Shown: positions 45,156 to 57,905 of the stretch, piece by piece
How the letters are laid out: every line of letters begins with the position of its first letter
Position numbering within the stretch: position 1 is the stretch's first letter
Assembly: GCA_001632425.1 (NCBI GenBank)
Contig: KV425572.1
Span: forward strand, 338,566 to 402,565
DNA: 64,000 nucleotides
Direction: 5' to 3'
Source of the DNA: Neolentinus lepideus HHB14362 ss-1
Taxonomy: Eukaryota; Basidiomycota; Agaricomycetes; Gloeophyllales; Gloeophyllaceae
The notes under the pieces: model-generated
What the model was told of the DNA's origin: nothing
Databases searched by the model: none
Seen by the model: the letters and a program-made list of their open reading frames with translations, nothing else
Made by a program: the position numbers and the translations under genes

Positions 45156-48100
45156 TCATAACCCAGTGGCGTGCTCAATGTCCTCCTCCTCCTTGATTTG
45201 CTTCGAAAAGCCCCAGTTTTCCGATTCTTCGGGGCCCAACTCAAATTTCAGGGCAGATAAATCTGTATTAGAATTCATGAAGCCAACACCCAAGCGGCCG
45301 AAAAGTAGAGATGAACTCTCGGCAATCCCGCATGGCGCACTCGTGCCTAGACCCTGGACGACATGGAGAGGTGTGAGACAACGAACCCTCCTTGATCGCG
45401 AACCAGCCCCGTGACATTGGCTTTGAACTGGGGCTATTTCGTCCAGTTTTTTCATTGAGCGTATCGCGTTGCCAAGGAGTTGGCGGATTAAAGGTTTCAA
45501 CAAGACGGCTAGAAGAGCAGAGCCGGCTAGATTTTTCTCCACTGCGTTTTTGTGGGCACCCAGTTGCTCTAAAGGAAGTCTCGTGTGATCAAATGGCTGT
45601 TTCGAATAAGTGTCCTTGCCACCCCTGAGGCCCCTTGAAGCAAGTAGTCGGAATATCGACATTGTCATAGCGGCATCCGCAGCAGCCACCAGATCAGCGG
45701 ACTGTATCTTAACATTCGTAGGTGTCCTATCTGGAGGGGGAGGTAAAGCTGTCACCTTGTCAAGCAACCAACGAATGTCGAATATAGGCATGCGATCTGC
45801 GTGGCCGGTCGCGATGGTGCAAACGGTTCCATTTCTGGTCAGTTCTGACTTCACGAGCAATTGCTCATGAAGACCGATGGAAAACCCGCACGCATAGCAG
45901 AACACATCTTGCGGTATTACTGCTTCCTTCGACTTGTCCAGGACATCTTGTGTATTCTGATCCACGACGACGGCAGGCCGCAGAAAATGACCTTCATCTT
46001 CCAACCAGCAAAAGACGTCACGTGTTGTCAGGGTGATATATCCCTGTTTGTTCGCAAATTCGTTCTGATAAGCCTCCTGTAAAGCTCTCGCTCGCGCCCA
46101 CTGACAGTGATTGTATTTGATTTCATAGGCATGACGAATTCAAATGACCACGCACCTCTATCGCTTTGCGACGGCCTGATATCAAAGTTTGTAGCTGTTG
46201 CGGACTGGCGACTAGTCTATATGGAACTTGGGGACGTGTACGACCCTTCACGTCTTTTCCTATCTGAGCGTTATACTAAGAGAAAGATCGCATCGCCTCC
46301 TCACCTTTGTGCGTCATAGGGAATCGATGCAGGAGTGTCTTTAGAGCAATGGCATAGTCTAGTGATCGGTTGTAGGATGAAGACGTTGCGGAGATACATG
46401 AAGACCTACTCGACAAGCCAGCGCCCTTTGACAATGATCCTCTCCAGTATGTTCTGGCTTCATTGGTGTTATCCGTATCTTTCAAGCTAGAATTCGTCCG
46501 AATCTGCCGAAAGGGAAGTAGTTCAGTACCGCGATCCAATTCAACGTCCAAGACATGCTCGTCGCCAAGAATCGGAGTATGATGCTTGTATTCCTCCAGC
46601 TACCAGCCAAACGAGGGGAAAGATGCACGGTCAACCCCCTTCCTGGCAACAGGAGGCAAGGAAGGACATACCTCTACCCAATGTTCCACTTCCATTGGCA
46701 GGTTTTGAGCACCTGCCCATTCTAGCTTGATACGTGCGAGAAAGGGCTTATCTGTTGTGCTTCTTACTATGAAAGGCGGCTCAGAGATCGTTATAGGGTG
46801 TAAGAGCGTTGATGGTGGAGCCTCGGTGACGCAGCTGACAGTCATCCTTTGCAGAAAGGTGGATATATGCAAGCTCTGATGACATGAATGTTAGATCGAA
46901 GAAGGGACACAGTGGACAGACGTACATAAGACGGTGAGTCAATGGATACCATCCAACGGTGTGAGTGGGATGGATGAGCCGACGGTCGTCGTTCTATGGT
47001 ATTGTTAGCCCTCGGCTTCCTTGACCTAGACGACAAGACCTTACCCTTTGGTATCCAAAGACTTCTATCCGCAATGATTACTCGGGCCATGATATGGAAC
47101 CTCGTACCGGCAGCGTCCAGCGGAACTGTTTGAGCAGGACGGGATGAGTTGTCCAGCAGTTGATCTGCGACGGAATTCGGAACTTCTAGAACGACATCGA
47201 GCTCCGGTCTAGCTTGGTTTCGATGTTGATATGATTTGTGCCAATCATGCGGGCGACGCCGCTGCTGAAGAGTTGGCTGAATGCCACCTAGTATATCCAC
47301 ATCTTCCTCTTCGTTGTAGACATTAACACACCGCCTCTGCGGGGCTTTACCAAGGAAGGGCGCTAAGCTCGGTGTGTCCTTATGTAAACCTAGAGTCCGG
47401 GTTAGATGAACGCTAGAACTAGACTCAACATCCTTTTGTTCCGTAGTTTGGGGCACATCGGAGACGATTTTGACTGAGTGAACCGATTGCTCCATCACAT
47501 CCCCAGCTGTACTGACAGCAATCTGGAACAACCTCCGCAAACTCGGCAGATTGCCACCATTGATCTCGACACCATTCGACAAGACCCATTCCATCTCTTC
47601 TTCAGGCACAACAACAACGCAACGTCGAATGCATTCGTCGTGGCTTCCATACTGTTTCTTGTGTTTCAGAAGACAGTGATTAAAGCAGCCCTGCAGATTC
47701 GGGAAGTCTGCTCGTCCACAATCTGGGCATTGTATCTTCGCTAGTACGGGACCTGCGTCCGCATTATGACGAATAAATAGGCATTTGGGTTTGCTTGGGG
47801 CGTAAGAAACACGACCTTTCCGGGTCACACGTCGTCTAGAGTCTACCAATGATTCTGCTGCAGGCGGAGTGCGGAGTATCTGTTCAGCAGTTTGAGGCGG
47901 CGTAACACGGAACGGTTCTCTCGAAAGCAATGCGTCGCAGGGAACCTCGATTGCCTGCAGAGCGTCCACAGCGCTTGTTCTGTAATCTGACGTCGCATCT
48001 CCTGTAGTGGAAGCAACAACGTTAAAGGAAAAAGTCGGAATGAGGAAATTACTCAACTACTTTCTAGCTCTGTGCTCAACGATTCCTGCAACAGTAGCGC

Positions 48101-48360
48101 CCAAGTTATACGACCGTTGATGGCCGCGGCCAGTCGCTGCCTCAAGGCTATCTCAAGGTTGATTTCTTCAGCTGCAATCTGCGGCAAGCTTGTTACTGGG
48201 AGATTCAGCTACACGCTCAGCGCTACGAGGATCTCCACTGCTGTATCTTACCAGTATAACTGTCCGAGAAAGTGTTCGACGATTCCGAAGCACTGCTCGT
48301 CTTTCTCCTCTTTTTGGGTCTGTCTTGGTCTTCTTCAGACATACTGCCAGACACGCTCAT
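45156..48360 (-). CDS. YEATS-domain chromatin protein (YEATS2-like)
   Basis: The start at 48360 gives MSVSGSMSEEDQDRPKKRRK. After an intron comes AEEINLEIALRQRLAAAING and RITWALLLQESLS, a helical block. A long exon has a C2H2-like zinc motif, IQCPDCGRADFPNLQGCFNH then CLLKHKKQYGSHDEC, and VVVVPEEEMEWVLSNGVEIN. The YEATS domain follows across three exons: FHIMARVIIADRSLWIPK, HPSHSHRWMVSIDSPSY and STLLHPITISEPPFIVRSTT, then PFLARIKLEWAGAQNLPMEV. YEATS domains read acylated histone lysines; YEATS2 is a subunit of the ATAC acetyltransferase. The remaining ~400 residues include CWLEDEGHFLRP and a Cys-containing piece DVFCYACGFSIG. Residues forming the usual aromatic pocket are hard to assign by eye. 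The gene shares a 179-base promoter with FEN1. Confidence 0.8.
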
Positions 48361-48539
48361 TGACTAAGGAAAGTTGTCGCTGAATTACAAATTTGCGGTG
48401 CCGTGCACAGAGCCGATGATCATACGAAAAAACCATACAGCGTGACGATCGCGTGAAGTCATTATGGTCACGCTATTGTGTCACATCGCGCCTCGCGCTG
48501 CCTCGCGTCGCGATTGCTCGATTACTTGTTGGCATTAAT
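48361..48539. promoter_or_regulatory. Bidirectional promoter between YEATS protein and FEN1
   Basis: Only 179 bases separate the two start codons. The FEN1-proximal half is rich in CG steps (repeated CGCG and CTCGCG). No TATA box or exact MluI cell-cycle box (ACGCGT) was seen. Confidence 0.5.
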
Positions 48540-50354
48540 ATGGGTATCAAAGGTCTCTACGGTCTGATTTCTGAACATGCTCCCAATGCTATCAAGGTTA
48601 GATTTATCATATATTATGCTACCTCTGAAGTCGACTCTCGGCCTAGGAACACGACATCAAGACGCTCTTCGGGCGGAAGGTAGCTATCGACGCGTCCATG
48701 TCGATATACCAGTTCCTTATTGCCGTGCGGCAAAGAGATGGAGAGATGCTCACGAATGACGCTGGAGAGACAACTAGGTTAGGTCCATTCGAATCTCTTG
48801 CCATGGTACATGGCTCATAAATTGAGTCAAGTCATCTGATGGGATTCTTTTATCGGACCATTCGAATGGTGGAGAATGGTATCAAACCTGCGTATGTATT
48901 TGATGGGAAGCCGCCAGAGCTGAAGTCCGGGGTGGTACGTATCATGGTGTCTTGGGTGTGGCGCTAATGCAAAGTTCTGCTCGGGCAAGCTTGCGAAACG
49001 ATTCGAGAGACGAGAGGAAGCTAAGGAGGAGGGGGAAGAAGCTAAGGAGACTGGTATGTGTAACGATATCAACACATTGTACATGCTGACCCAGGTCCGG
49101 CACAGGTACTGTGGAGGAGATGGACAGGTTCGCCCGCCGTCAGGTCCGAGTCACCAAGGAGCACAACGAAGAGTGTCGGAAGTTGTTGAAGTTGATGGGT
49201 ATCCCTGTCGTAGTTGTGCGTTAGGCTTGAATCTTTCTCCCGATGTCTTGTCCTGATCATTCCATCAGGCGCCCTCAGAGGCGGAAGCACAATGTGCCGA
49301 ACTTGCTCGCGGAGGCAAGGTAAGTCATCCCCGGTCCTTGGCCTCGACCATCTCTAAGCTGACTACACCAGGTATATGCTGCCGGATCTGAAGACATGGA
49401 CACCCTAACATTCAACGCTCCCATCCTCCTTCGGCATCTTACATTCTCCGAAGCCAAGAAGCAGCCCATAAGCGAAATTAATCTAGCTAAGGCGTTGGAA
49501 GGTCTTGAAATGGACATGTCCCAGGTATGCATCTCCAATATATCAGAAGCACTCCTACTAAGTTACTTCGCTAGTTTGTCGACCTTTGCATATTGCTAGG
49601 TTGTGACTATCTCGAACCGATAAAGGGTATCGGACCAAAAAACGCTCTGAAGTTGGTTCGTGAGCATGGAGGCTTGGAAGGGGCTATTGAGGAGTTGCGG
49701 AAAAAGTAAGCTATGGACTTTTGGTCCGCGTCTATCCTCCACTTAATAGTTTCGGTTATCAGATCAGCCGCTAGGCAAGAAACTGCGGAAGATGAGGGCA
49801 AGAAGAAAAAGGGCGGTATCTATGTGCCCGAGGACTACCCTTGGGAGGCGGCGAAGGAATTGTTCCACAAACCTGATGTAATTCCAGCGGATGACCTCGA
49901 GGTAAATCAGAATTCTGTAATTTCAGGATGCCTCGACCTTATGCGTCATTAAGGTTGAGTGGCAAAGTCCAGACGTGGAAGGTCTAGTCCAATTCCTCGT
50001 GACCGAGAAAGGTTTTAAGTGCGTGGCTTTTCATTACGTTCGACTGTCTCCTAATGCAACGCGCGTTAGCGAGGATCGAGTACGGAAAGGCGCTGAGAAG
50101 CTGCAAAAACATCTCAACGCTAAACAGCAAGGCCGTCTGGATGGTTTCTTCAACGTCAAGCCTAAGACATCGCCCAAGAAGGAAGAGGCAACGAAGGGCA
50201 AGGGAGCAAAGGACGCGAAGGGAACAAAGCGAAAGGTATGGAACGCCCGTCGCGGTGCAAGCGTAAGCGGTCTGTTCGCTGACCTCTGTCTCTCATGCTG
50301 CAGATCGAGGGTAAGGGAGATGGCGCGACCAAAAAGACGAAGACAAAGAAATAG
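48540..50354 (+). CDS. RAD27: Flap endonuclease 1 (FEN1/Rad27)
   Basis: About ten exons. The N-terminal nuclease domain begins [19 protein letters not shown] and continues [20 protein letters not shown] (catalytic Asp), [34 protein letters not shown] (Asp), [20 protein letters not shown] and [20 protein letters not shown] (EAEAQ catalytic cluster), then [20 protein letters not shown] (DMD). The H3TH part has [20 protein letters not shown] and [15 protein letters not shown]-terminal PCNA-binding box is QGRLDGFF, followed by a Lys-rich nuclear-localisation tail. FEN1 removes 5' flaps in Okazaki-fragment processing and long-patch repair. All metal-binding acidic residues I looked for are present. 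The short exon join before EDRVRKG restores the family sequence GFNEDRVR, confirming the intron at about 50019-50070. Confidence 0.96.
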
Positions 50355-50757
50355 TCTACTGTAACCCTTTGCGCGCATCTAGAGTGGTTGGATTTCTCTC
50401 TTGCTCTCTTGCTTTCCTGTCGTCTTGTATCGTAGTAGTGTACATATCCTTAATTACGGTCGACTAAGTCGGACGGTTTGGTCAACGCCTTCACCTTGCG
50501 CTTCCACAGTATAAGAACTCCGCAGATCTGCCGCCCGCTACTCGCTTATCATGCATCGACGGCACCGAAACTGCAATTGCTCACAACACGACAGAAGCAC
50601 AGTCTACCGCTGTGTGGAACGCCTTATGGAAGGGTCCCTTATCACAAATAATATCAGAACTCCCATACAACCGGACCGTCGCGAACATCTGTGACGGACC
50701 GGCTCCTTTCGTTCCTGCTCACCACCACGCCGACCTTCCCTTCGGTGCGTTGAGCGG
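50355..50757. promoter_or_regulatory. Upstream region of the beta-galactosidase gene
   Basis: About 400 bases. AGTATAAGAA near 50509 resembles a TATA element. An ATG at about 50551 opens a short frame that stops before 50760, so it is a possible upstream ORF or part of an unrecognised first exon. Confidence 0.35.
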
Positions 50758-53700
50758 ATGTCCATGAAGGTCACGATGGACGGCAAAACGTCATTCTCTC
50801 AGTACAGCTGTAAATCAGGTGCGGGGGAAAAGCTCCCCATTGGCATTTTTGAGCACGATGCAATAAAGCGCGAACGTGAGTCCCAACTCTGCTGGCCTAC
50901 TGAGACGTCCTGGGCAAACGACATGCCATCTTCCACAGAGTGCGCTCTGCCCGATTGCTCGAGGAAAGCACCGACAGTGAAGAGGACAGTCCATGGTGCA
51001 TGGCTTATCGTGGCTTGTCTCTTGTCTGCCTTAGCGTTCTTCTCTCCCGCAAGCTACATCACACCACGTCGCAATGGAGTTCCTCTCACTGACAGTTCTG
51101 AACTGACGGCGCGATCTGTGAAGGAGGCTGCGCTTGTAAGCCAGTATCCGCAGCTCTCGAACAATGGCCGCACCGATGTGGTGCAATGGGATAACTACAG
51201 CCTTGTTCTGAACGGGCAGCGAATCTTCTTATAGTTGAGACCATCTCCATCTTTCACTTTGTCTTGAGCTGAACCACCGTAAAAAGCTCTGGCGAGTTCC
51301 ACACTTGGCGTTTACCCGTGCCCTTTCTGTGGCCGGATATCCTCCAGAAAATAAAGGCTGCGGGACTAAACGGCATCAGTGTTTACACGCACTGGGGCCT
51401 GAACAATCCCTCCCCTGGAGTAATTGATTTCGACGACTACCGAGCTTTGCAGCCACTCTTCGGCGCAGCGAAGGAGGCTGGCATCTGGATTGTCTTGCGT
51501 CCAGGTACATAATATCTATTATGTCTGACCTTTAAGTAATCTATCCGCAGGCCCTTATATCAACGCCGAGACAACGGCTGGAGGCATCGCGCACTGGGTG
51601 ACCTCGCAGGTTGCTGGTATGCTAAGAACAAATGCGAGCGACTACACCGCCTCCTGGCAAGACTACATTCATGGCATTATCAGTGAAACCACTAATTATC
51701 AAGTCACCGAGGGAGGTCCTGTGATTGGTGAGTAATGCCGGTTGACTGCCAGTGAGTGCCAATTGAACTCGACTCACGCATGGTATTACTGAACCAATTA
51801 AACAGCGATCCAAATCGGTACGTAAAACATGAAAATTGTGATTGTCTCATGAGAAATGCCAACACGTGGTTCTGATGTATAATCGGACAGACAACGAGTA
51901 CACCCAGTACGGCGTTACGGGTGGTGCTGGCTACTTCGCTGACCTGGAGGCCGATTACCACAATTCATCCATTGTTGTACCCCTTACATATAACGACCCT
52001 GGAGAGGGGAAGAACTTTGTCAATGGAACTGTAAGACTCGTTCACTCATTCTGGTGAATGATGAGTAGCTAACGTCACATTGTTAAATAGGGTGCAGTCG
52101 ATGTATATGGGTATATGTTCCGTTATATGGCTTCCATACGATCAGCACTGATCTAAGCTCTTTTTTCGAATTTAATTGTTTAAGCTTGGATTCGTACCCA
52201 CAGAGATTCGACTGCTCTAATCCGGAAGTATGGAATCCTGTTGTCACGAATTGGCACGACTATCACGAAAACACGAACCCAAGTCAGCCTTGGTACTTCC
52301 CTGAAGTATGTGGCATTCGTTCGCTGCGTTCCCTATTGACTTGTTATTCACAGTTTCAAGCTGGGGCGTTTGATGCTTGGGGACCGACCGCGCCAGGTAC
52401 TTGTCATTTCCTGGAAAAACTGTAAAATGACTCAATGACTGCACTAAAGGTTATGAATCATGCCGAGTCCTCACTGGGGCAGATTTTGAGAACGTGTTCT
52501 ACCATACCCTGTGGGCGTCGAATGCGAAGCTGCTCAGCTTCTACATGGTCTACGGGTAAGTTCTCAAATGTTTCCAGTTGTGTTACACTATAGTTTGAAC
52601 CATGCTTAGTGGTACATCCTGGGGTGCCTTGCCATTCCACGGAGTCTACAGTACGTTTGTCTAAACAGATTCTTGGATTTACTAATGGACTGATCGGCGT
52701 CGACAGCTTCATATGATTACGGCAGCGCGATTGCGGAGAACCGCACCCTAACCGACAAGTACACCGAACTGAAACGTCAAGGCTTGTTTCTTCGCAGCTC
52801 GCCCGAGTTCTACAAGACCGACTGGGTAGGGAACAGCAGCACGGATGCTGTGACCGTGTCGAACCCCGCTGCGTTCGCTGTTTACCTTGTAAATCCAGAC
52901 ACTGGCGCTGGGTTTTACATCGTTAGACAGGAGAATTCGACCTCTATGTGAGTCTTCCGTGCTGTGATCGTCTCTCCTGCAGTGTTTATACGTGGACTAT
53001 GCGGCAGGGCAACGACTAGCTTCAAGCTAGACATCCAGACCTCTGCTGGGTCATTGACCGTACCACAGACGGTGCCGAATATCACGCTAGGTGGTCGCCA
53101 GTCCAAGGTCATCGTGACCGACTACACCTTCGGGTCCTCTTCGAAAGTGCTCTACTCCACTGCTTTCGTGTTGTATGCGGGTGTAATTGGGGATCGTGAC
53201 GTTCTCTTCTTGTACGGCGATTCCAACCAAGAGCATGAAGCTGCCATAACATTTACTGGCACTCCTTTTCCCAAGGCGTCAAACTCGAGGGTGGCGCTCG
53301 AGTGCAAGAGCAACCAGGAGACTACAATTGGCTTTTTGGCTGGTATCAATGGCCTCGTCACTGTGTATGACTCGACTACCCAGTTGATTTTGTTCGCGGA
53401 TACGGTGACGGCGGGCACGTTCTGGTCGCCTGTCATTCCAGGAACCAGCGGTGATTTCCCCAACTACTGGCAGTTTGGCACTAATACCTCTATCCTTGTC
53501 GGAGGGCCGTATCTCGTGCGAAATGCGACGATTAATGGACGCACTCTGGCTTTAAGAGGTGACCTTGAAACTGGTGTCAGACTGACCGTGATTGCACATC
53601 CGGACCTCGACGAGATCACATGGAATGATGTTCCTGTCTCCGCGGATGTGCAAGCAACATCGGATCTATCATCTGTTGGTGGATTTGTTGGTCAACTAGA

Positions 53701-55185
53701 GACGAAGCAAGTCATCGCCGGCATCAGTGTGCCTCCCTTGACGAACTGGAAGTATGCCGACAGCTTGCCCGAAATTCAGACTAGTTTCTTGGATGCTAAT
53801 TGGACTCTGGCGAATCACACTACGACAAATATTCCCTTCCCACCGTATTATGGGGACGGGCGGATCCTTTACGGGTGCGACTATGAATAGTAAGTCCCTC
53901 ATTAACGTGACATCCGAAGCCTGATAACCAGCTGTTGGACAGCTGCGAAAACATCGTTCTGTGGCGAGGGCACTTCAACGCGACTGGCAACGAGAAATGG
54001 GTCAATCTCTCTATCAACGGAGGAGAAGGTTCGTTCTCCGTTTGCTTTGCGCCTGCGAGTAATGTTGTCACGATGAGTTACAACACAGCCTTCGCGGCTA
54101 GCGTTTGGGTGAATAATCACTTCCTGAACACGTCTTACGGCAAGTAAGTACCTATCAAGAGCGCCAGTCGCTTACCGTCCTGATTTTCTACCTTCAGCTC
54201 TACGAACGATAGGAACATTTTGGAGGAAACAGATGACAAATTTTACTTCCCTCAGGGCTCTTTACTGCCTGACCAGGATAACGTGATAACTATCGTGCAG
54301 GTGAGACTCGTCATGGTACCACCCTTAATTATCCACTGATCAGATACTACAGGACAATATGGGTCTGAATGAGACTGGTGGTTAGTGCACTGAACCATCG
54401 CAACTCTTTTGAGGTTATTTGACTACGCTACCAGAAACACCGGATGCCTCCAAGTCACCACGCGGCGTTCGAGGCTTCCAGTTAGACATTGGGAATTTCA
54501 GTGAATGGCGGGTCCAGGGCAAAATTGGTGGATATACCAAGTATGTCATAGGCCTGAAGTCCTCTGGCCGGTGCCATTGATGTACTTATTCGACCTTCTC
54601 AGCTATCCGGACAGGTTACGAGGCGTCTTCAATGAAGGCGGACTCTTTGGCGAACGTCAGGGCTGGCATCTACCCGGATACAACACCTCGTCTTGGGCAA
54701 GCAGAGACCTATCGCAAGGACTACCGAATGCTATGGCAGGCGTTGGTTTCTTCGTCACCACATTCAATCTCAGTATACCGAGCGGTTATGACGTCCCAAT
54801 TTCGTTCAACTTCGACAACGGCATTCAGCCATATCGCGTCTACCTCTACGTGAATGGATGGATGATGGGAAAGAGAGTCGCTAATCTAGGGTAAGGGGAG
54901 ACGTACATCCCAATACGAGCGCTAACTCAGCTCTGGCTCAGACCGCAGATCAAATTCCCGGTGCAAGAAGGTATTCTCAACTACAATGGAATAAAGTGAG
55001 TGTATATCTTACCTTGTTGACTTGATATTCATCCCAGGGACAGCACCGCGGCTGTGGCGCTGTGGGCTATGGAGGCTACCACCGTTTCACCAACACTGGA
55101 ACTGGCAATCGATGGTATTTACGAGGGCGGTATTGGTGGTGTTGTCAGTAACAACCCACCGTATTCATCTACGGGACGGCTATGA
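50758..55185 (+). CDS. GH35 beta-galactosidase, probably membrane-anchored
   Basis: A long gene with many introns. From ATG 50758 an exon gives MSMKVTMDGKTSFSQYSCKS through DAIKRE; a GTGAGT...CACAG intron leads to CALPDCSRKAPTVKRTVHGA and one hydrophobic segment AWLIVACLLSALAFFSPASY, so the enzyme looks like a type II membrane or uncleaved-signal protein. The GH35 catalytic domain follows: VVQWDNYSLVLNGQRIFLSG, EFHTWRLPVPFLWPDILQKI, GLNGISVYTHWGLNNPSPGV, then AIQIDNEYTQYG (acid/base Glu) and QPWYFPEFQAGAFDAWGPT (nucleophile Glu). Beta-sandwich domains typical of fungal LacA-type enzymes follow, ending NPPYSSTGRL at TGA 55183. The enzyme hydrolyses terminal beta-galactosides in plant cell-wall polysaccharides. 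The true start is uncertain because of the upstream ATGs; the catalytic assignment is firm. Confidence 0.92.
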
Positions 55186-55269
55186 TGGAGACACACTCGT
55201 ATCGACTCTGATATCGTAATCAAGGTCACTCGAAACAGGAGGAACGAGATACAAAAACACCCATGTAGT

Positions 55270-57247
55270 TTACTTTTTTGTGTTTTTCTCGAATACGCTC
55301 TTATCGCTTCTGACTCTCTTTCTCTTGGACTCCTTTCCTGGAGCTGAGCCTAGCTTAGCTCTGGGTCGCTTCCGCATCCTTTCTCGCTCTGTGACTTGCG
55401 CTTTGACCCCACCTTGCACCAGCGCGATACGGGCCTTCTTCTTGGCCAATCTTCGAGCAACTCTGTCAGAATCAGAGGCTTTTGCTTGTTTTCTGGCTTC
55501 CTTCGGCAGGTGTGCGATCTTCTCTCCCAACGCCGGATTACCTTTAGGGATAGCTGAGACGAGATCCACGGGGCGTTTCGCTTCGATTCTGGGCGCTCGC
55601 GAACGCTCTCCGCTGCGCTCTAGGCGACCAGTCTTAACGGGGGTAGCATTGCCGGTAGTGGATTTGCAGCGCTGAACACGCAGTTTCCGTTTAGCAAATT
55701 TGAGCTTACTTTCTTCAAGTCCCAGAACTTCGTCGGCGCAATCTCGATCCTGCGACGGGCCGGGTTTAGACACGCAGTGACGCAAGACAGATATACATAC
55801 CAAGAACTGGACGTACGCAAACCCTTTACCGAGTTGCGTATCCCTATCTCTGATGATCCGGACACGCGTGACCCAAGTCTTCGGGCGCGCTGCCTGTTCA
55901 CCGTCATCATCGCCTCCATGGAGATCGGATGTAGGAACTCCTCGTTCTGTAGTCATAAGCGCCTCAAAGAAAGCGCGCAGGTCTTCCTCCTTGCAAGCGA
56001 AATCAATATTACCGACAAAAATAGTGGACTTGAGGTCCTCGGCTGCGCCACCTGCAGGTCTGATCGCTTTCGCCTTCCCGACGCTGTCGACCCTGAGAGT
56101 GTGGTCAGAGAATATAGAGCCGTTGCTACGCTCAACAGATAGTCGAGCAGCTTCGAACGGGTCCATAGTCTCTGCTGCTTTAGGACCAGGCACGGGGTGC
56201 GCAAAGACAACATAGACGTTGACAGTGTCGACATCGGGGTGGAGTTCGTGATGGATGAAGGCTATTTTCTTTTTGTCCTGAGGCGTCAAATACTTCTTTT
56301 CGTCCTTTGTTAATTCTGCGTCCTCCTTCGAAGCCTTTGTATCTCGCCAGGAGGATGCTCGCTTCGCTTCATGTTGCCTTGGTTGCTTCTTGGCTTTTCC
56401 TTTGTCTTTTCCTTTTGATCCTGCTTGCTCTTCATCATCTGACACAGGCAATTTCGCGGTTGGGACCTGGAACGCCACAGACCTACAACGAGTAGACTCG
56501 ATCTTTGCAGTAGGGACGAAACTTAACAGATGCCGTCTGAGCTGTTTCATCAAGCCCTGTCGTAACACATAGATGATTAGATCATCTCGCGCAGTGATAC
56601 AACGTAGTAAAGGAACTCACGCGACGTTTTGCTACATCTGCAGGCACATTCCCGACGAAAATGGTCCGCTGATCCTTCACCTCCAATGTCTCGTCTGGGA
56701 GCGCGTATTTACTCTTCTTTTGACGGATATCTAACGTCCGATTCTTGCCTCCTCGGAGAGATTCGTGAACAAGACGGGAAGGGTCACCTTGGCTATCATC
56801 ATCAGATCCGCCTGAAACGTCACTATCCTGATGACCGGGACTCCTCTCAGCGGAGGCTCGGCCAGACGACCCTGCTTCATCAGAACTGCTCTCGGAGTCT
56901 CTCCCTTCTGTTTGTTGTCTACCGCGACCCTTCAAGCGTGCTTGATCACTGTCTGCAGAGCCAACCATTGCCTGTTTGTCATGCTTGACCTTCTTCGTCG
57001 AGCTAGCTTGGGTTGCAGTAGTGTCGAATTTCCTTTTCGGGTGTGTATAATTCACAGCAGACAAGAGCTGAGATGGCCCTGCTCCCTTCTGAAAAGAAGG
57101 CAGTCATACAGGAACGTCCTTGTAAAGACAGAACGGACTCACATTTGATTGAAATATGGTGTCTAAGTTCTTGTCAATTCGCACTTCCTTGGTCTTCCGC
57201 TCTCCAAACTTGCGGTCCTTCAATAGGAAAGATGATAAACTCGCCAT
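55270..57247 (-). CDS. NOP12: Nucleolar RNA-binding protein NOP12
   Basis: Exon 1 from ATG 57247 gives MASLSSFLLKDRKFGERKTK. The second has an acidic/basic linker and the start of RRM1 (DQRTIFVGNVPADVAKRR), interrupted by an intron before LLKQLRRHLLSFVPTAKIES. RRM2 has LKSTIFVGNIDFACKEEDLR (RNP2), FFEALMTTERG and GKGFAYVQF (RNP1), again split by an intron. The C-terminus is very basic (KFAKRKLRVQR, then GKESKRKRVRSDKSVFEKN) and ends at TAA 55270. Nop12 is needed for 5.8S rRNA and 60S subunit assembly in the nucleolus. The RRM spacing and the LLKQLRRHLLSF block fit this family. The gene converges on the galactosidase with 84 bases between stops. Confidence 0.88.
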
Positions 57248-57665
57248 TGCATGGTCAAGAAAGCTGGACGGCTGCAAGACCTAGAAGTTAGAGTTCAGAT
57301 AGATCGGATTTTGCCGACAGTAATACTTGTACGCCACTATAAAGGTGCTCAAGCGCTCAAGGCAACGAGCATCAGGAAAATGCGAGGGACTTGCCTCACA
57401 CAGGCTTTCGGACATCTTATGCCGTCTTTGACGCTTTTTTTTTTGTTCCGGTTTATTGTCTCCAGGGCATAGCCCTATGTTAGACTTTACATGGCATGTA
57501 CGTACAGCTCGTTTCCTTCAACATGACAAACAAAAATCTGTGTAACATTCGTCTTTGACACTTTAAGTGATAGACTTGGTCTTATATTTTGTCTCACTGA
57601 GACCAAAGAGACCTGCAAAAGATTAGCCTGGGAATCATAATATATTCGATATTGAGTAGATATAC
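57248..57665. other. Intergenic before the tRNA gene
   Basis: About 420 bases with no gene seen; it holds the NOP12 promoter. A T11 tract (about 57436-57446) is the only simple feature. Confidence 0.4.
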
Positions 57666-57747
57666 GGGCATGTGGCACAGTGGTAGCGCGCACGCTTTGC
57701 ATTCGTATGATTGCGTGAGGTCCAGGGTTCAAGCCCCTGCTTGTCCA
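57666..57747 (+). tRNA. tRNA-Ala (anticodon UGC) with a short intron
   Basis: The cloverleaf folds by eye: acceptor GGGCATG/CTTGTCC with one mismatch and one G-T pair, D arm, anticodon stem CACGC/GCGTG, and a perfect T stem CAGGG/CCCTG around TTCAAGC. The discriminator base is A. The loop between anticodon stems is 17 bases, consistent with a 7-base loop TTTGCAT carrying anticodon TGC plus a 10-base intron just 3' of the anticodon. The 5' half agrees with fungal tRNA-Ala sequences. A T5 Pol III terminator follows at 57757-57761. Confidence 0.85.
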
Positions 57748-57809
57748 ATACAATTATTTTTCTCCTTCGATTAATCATTTGGACAACGGGAGCGACTGTC
57801 GCGCACTGG

Positions 57810-57905
57810 CACTTCGGGAGTTGCACTCTTTTAGGCCTAGCAGAAGGTTGATCAAAAGAGGTATAGAAAAGATAATATTTAGGGATGCATTTTGTAGACC
57901 TCGAA
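57810..57905 (+). repeat. Left terminal inverted repeat of the CACTA-like element
   Basis: Pairs with 59345-59440 in inverted orientation. The first 23 bases are identical; similarity drops to roughly three quarters inward, indicating an old copy. Confidence 0.7.
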
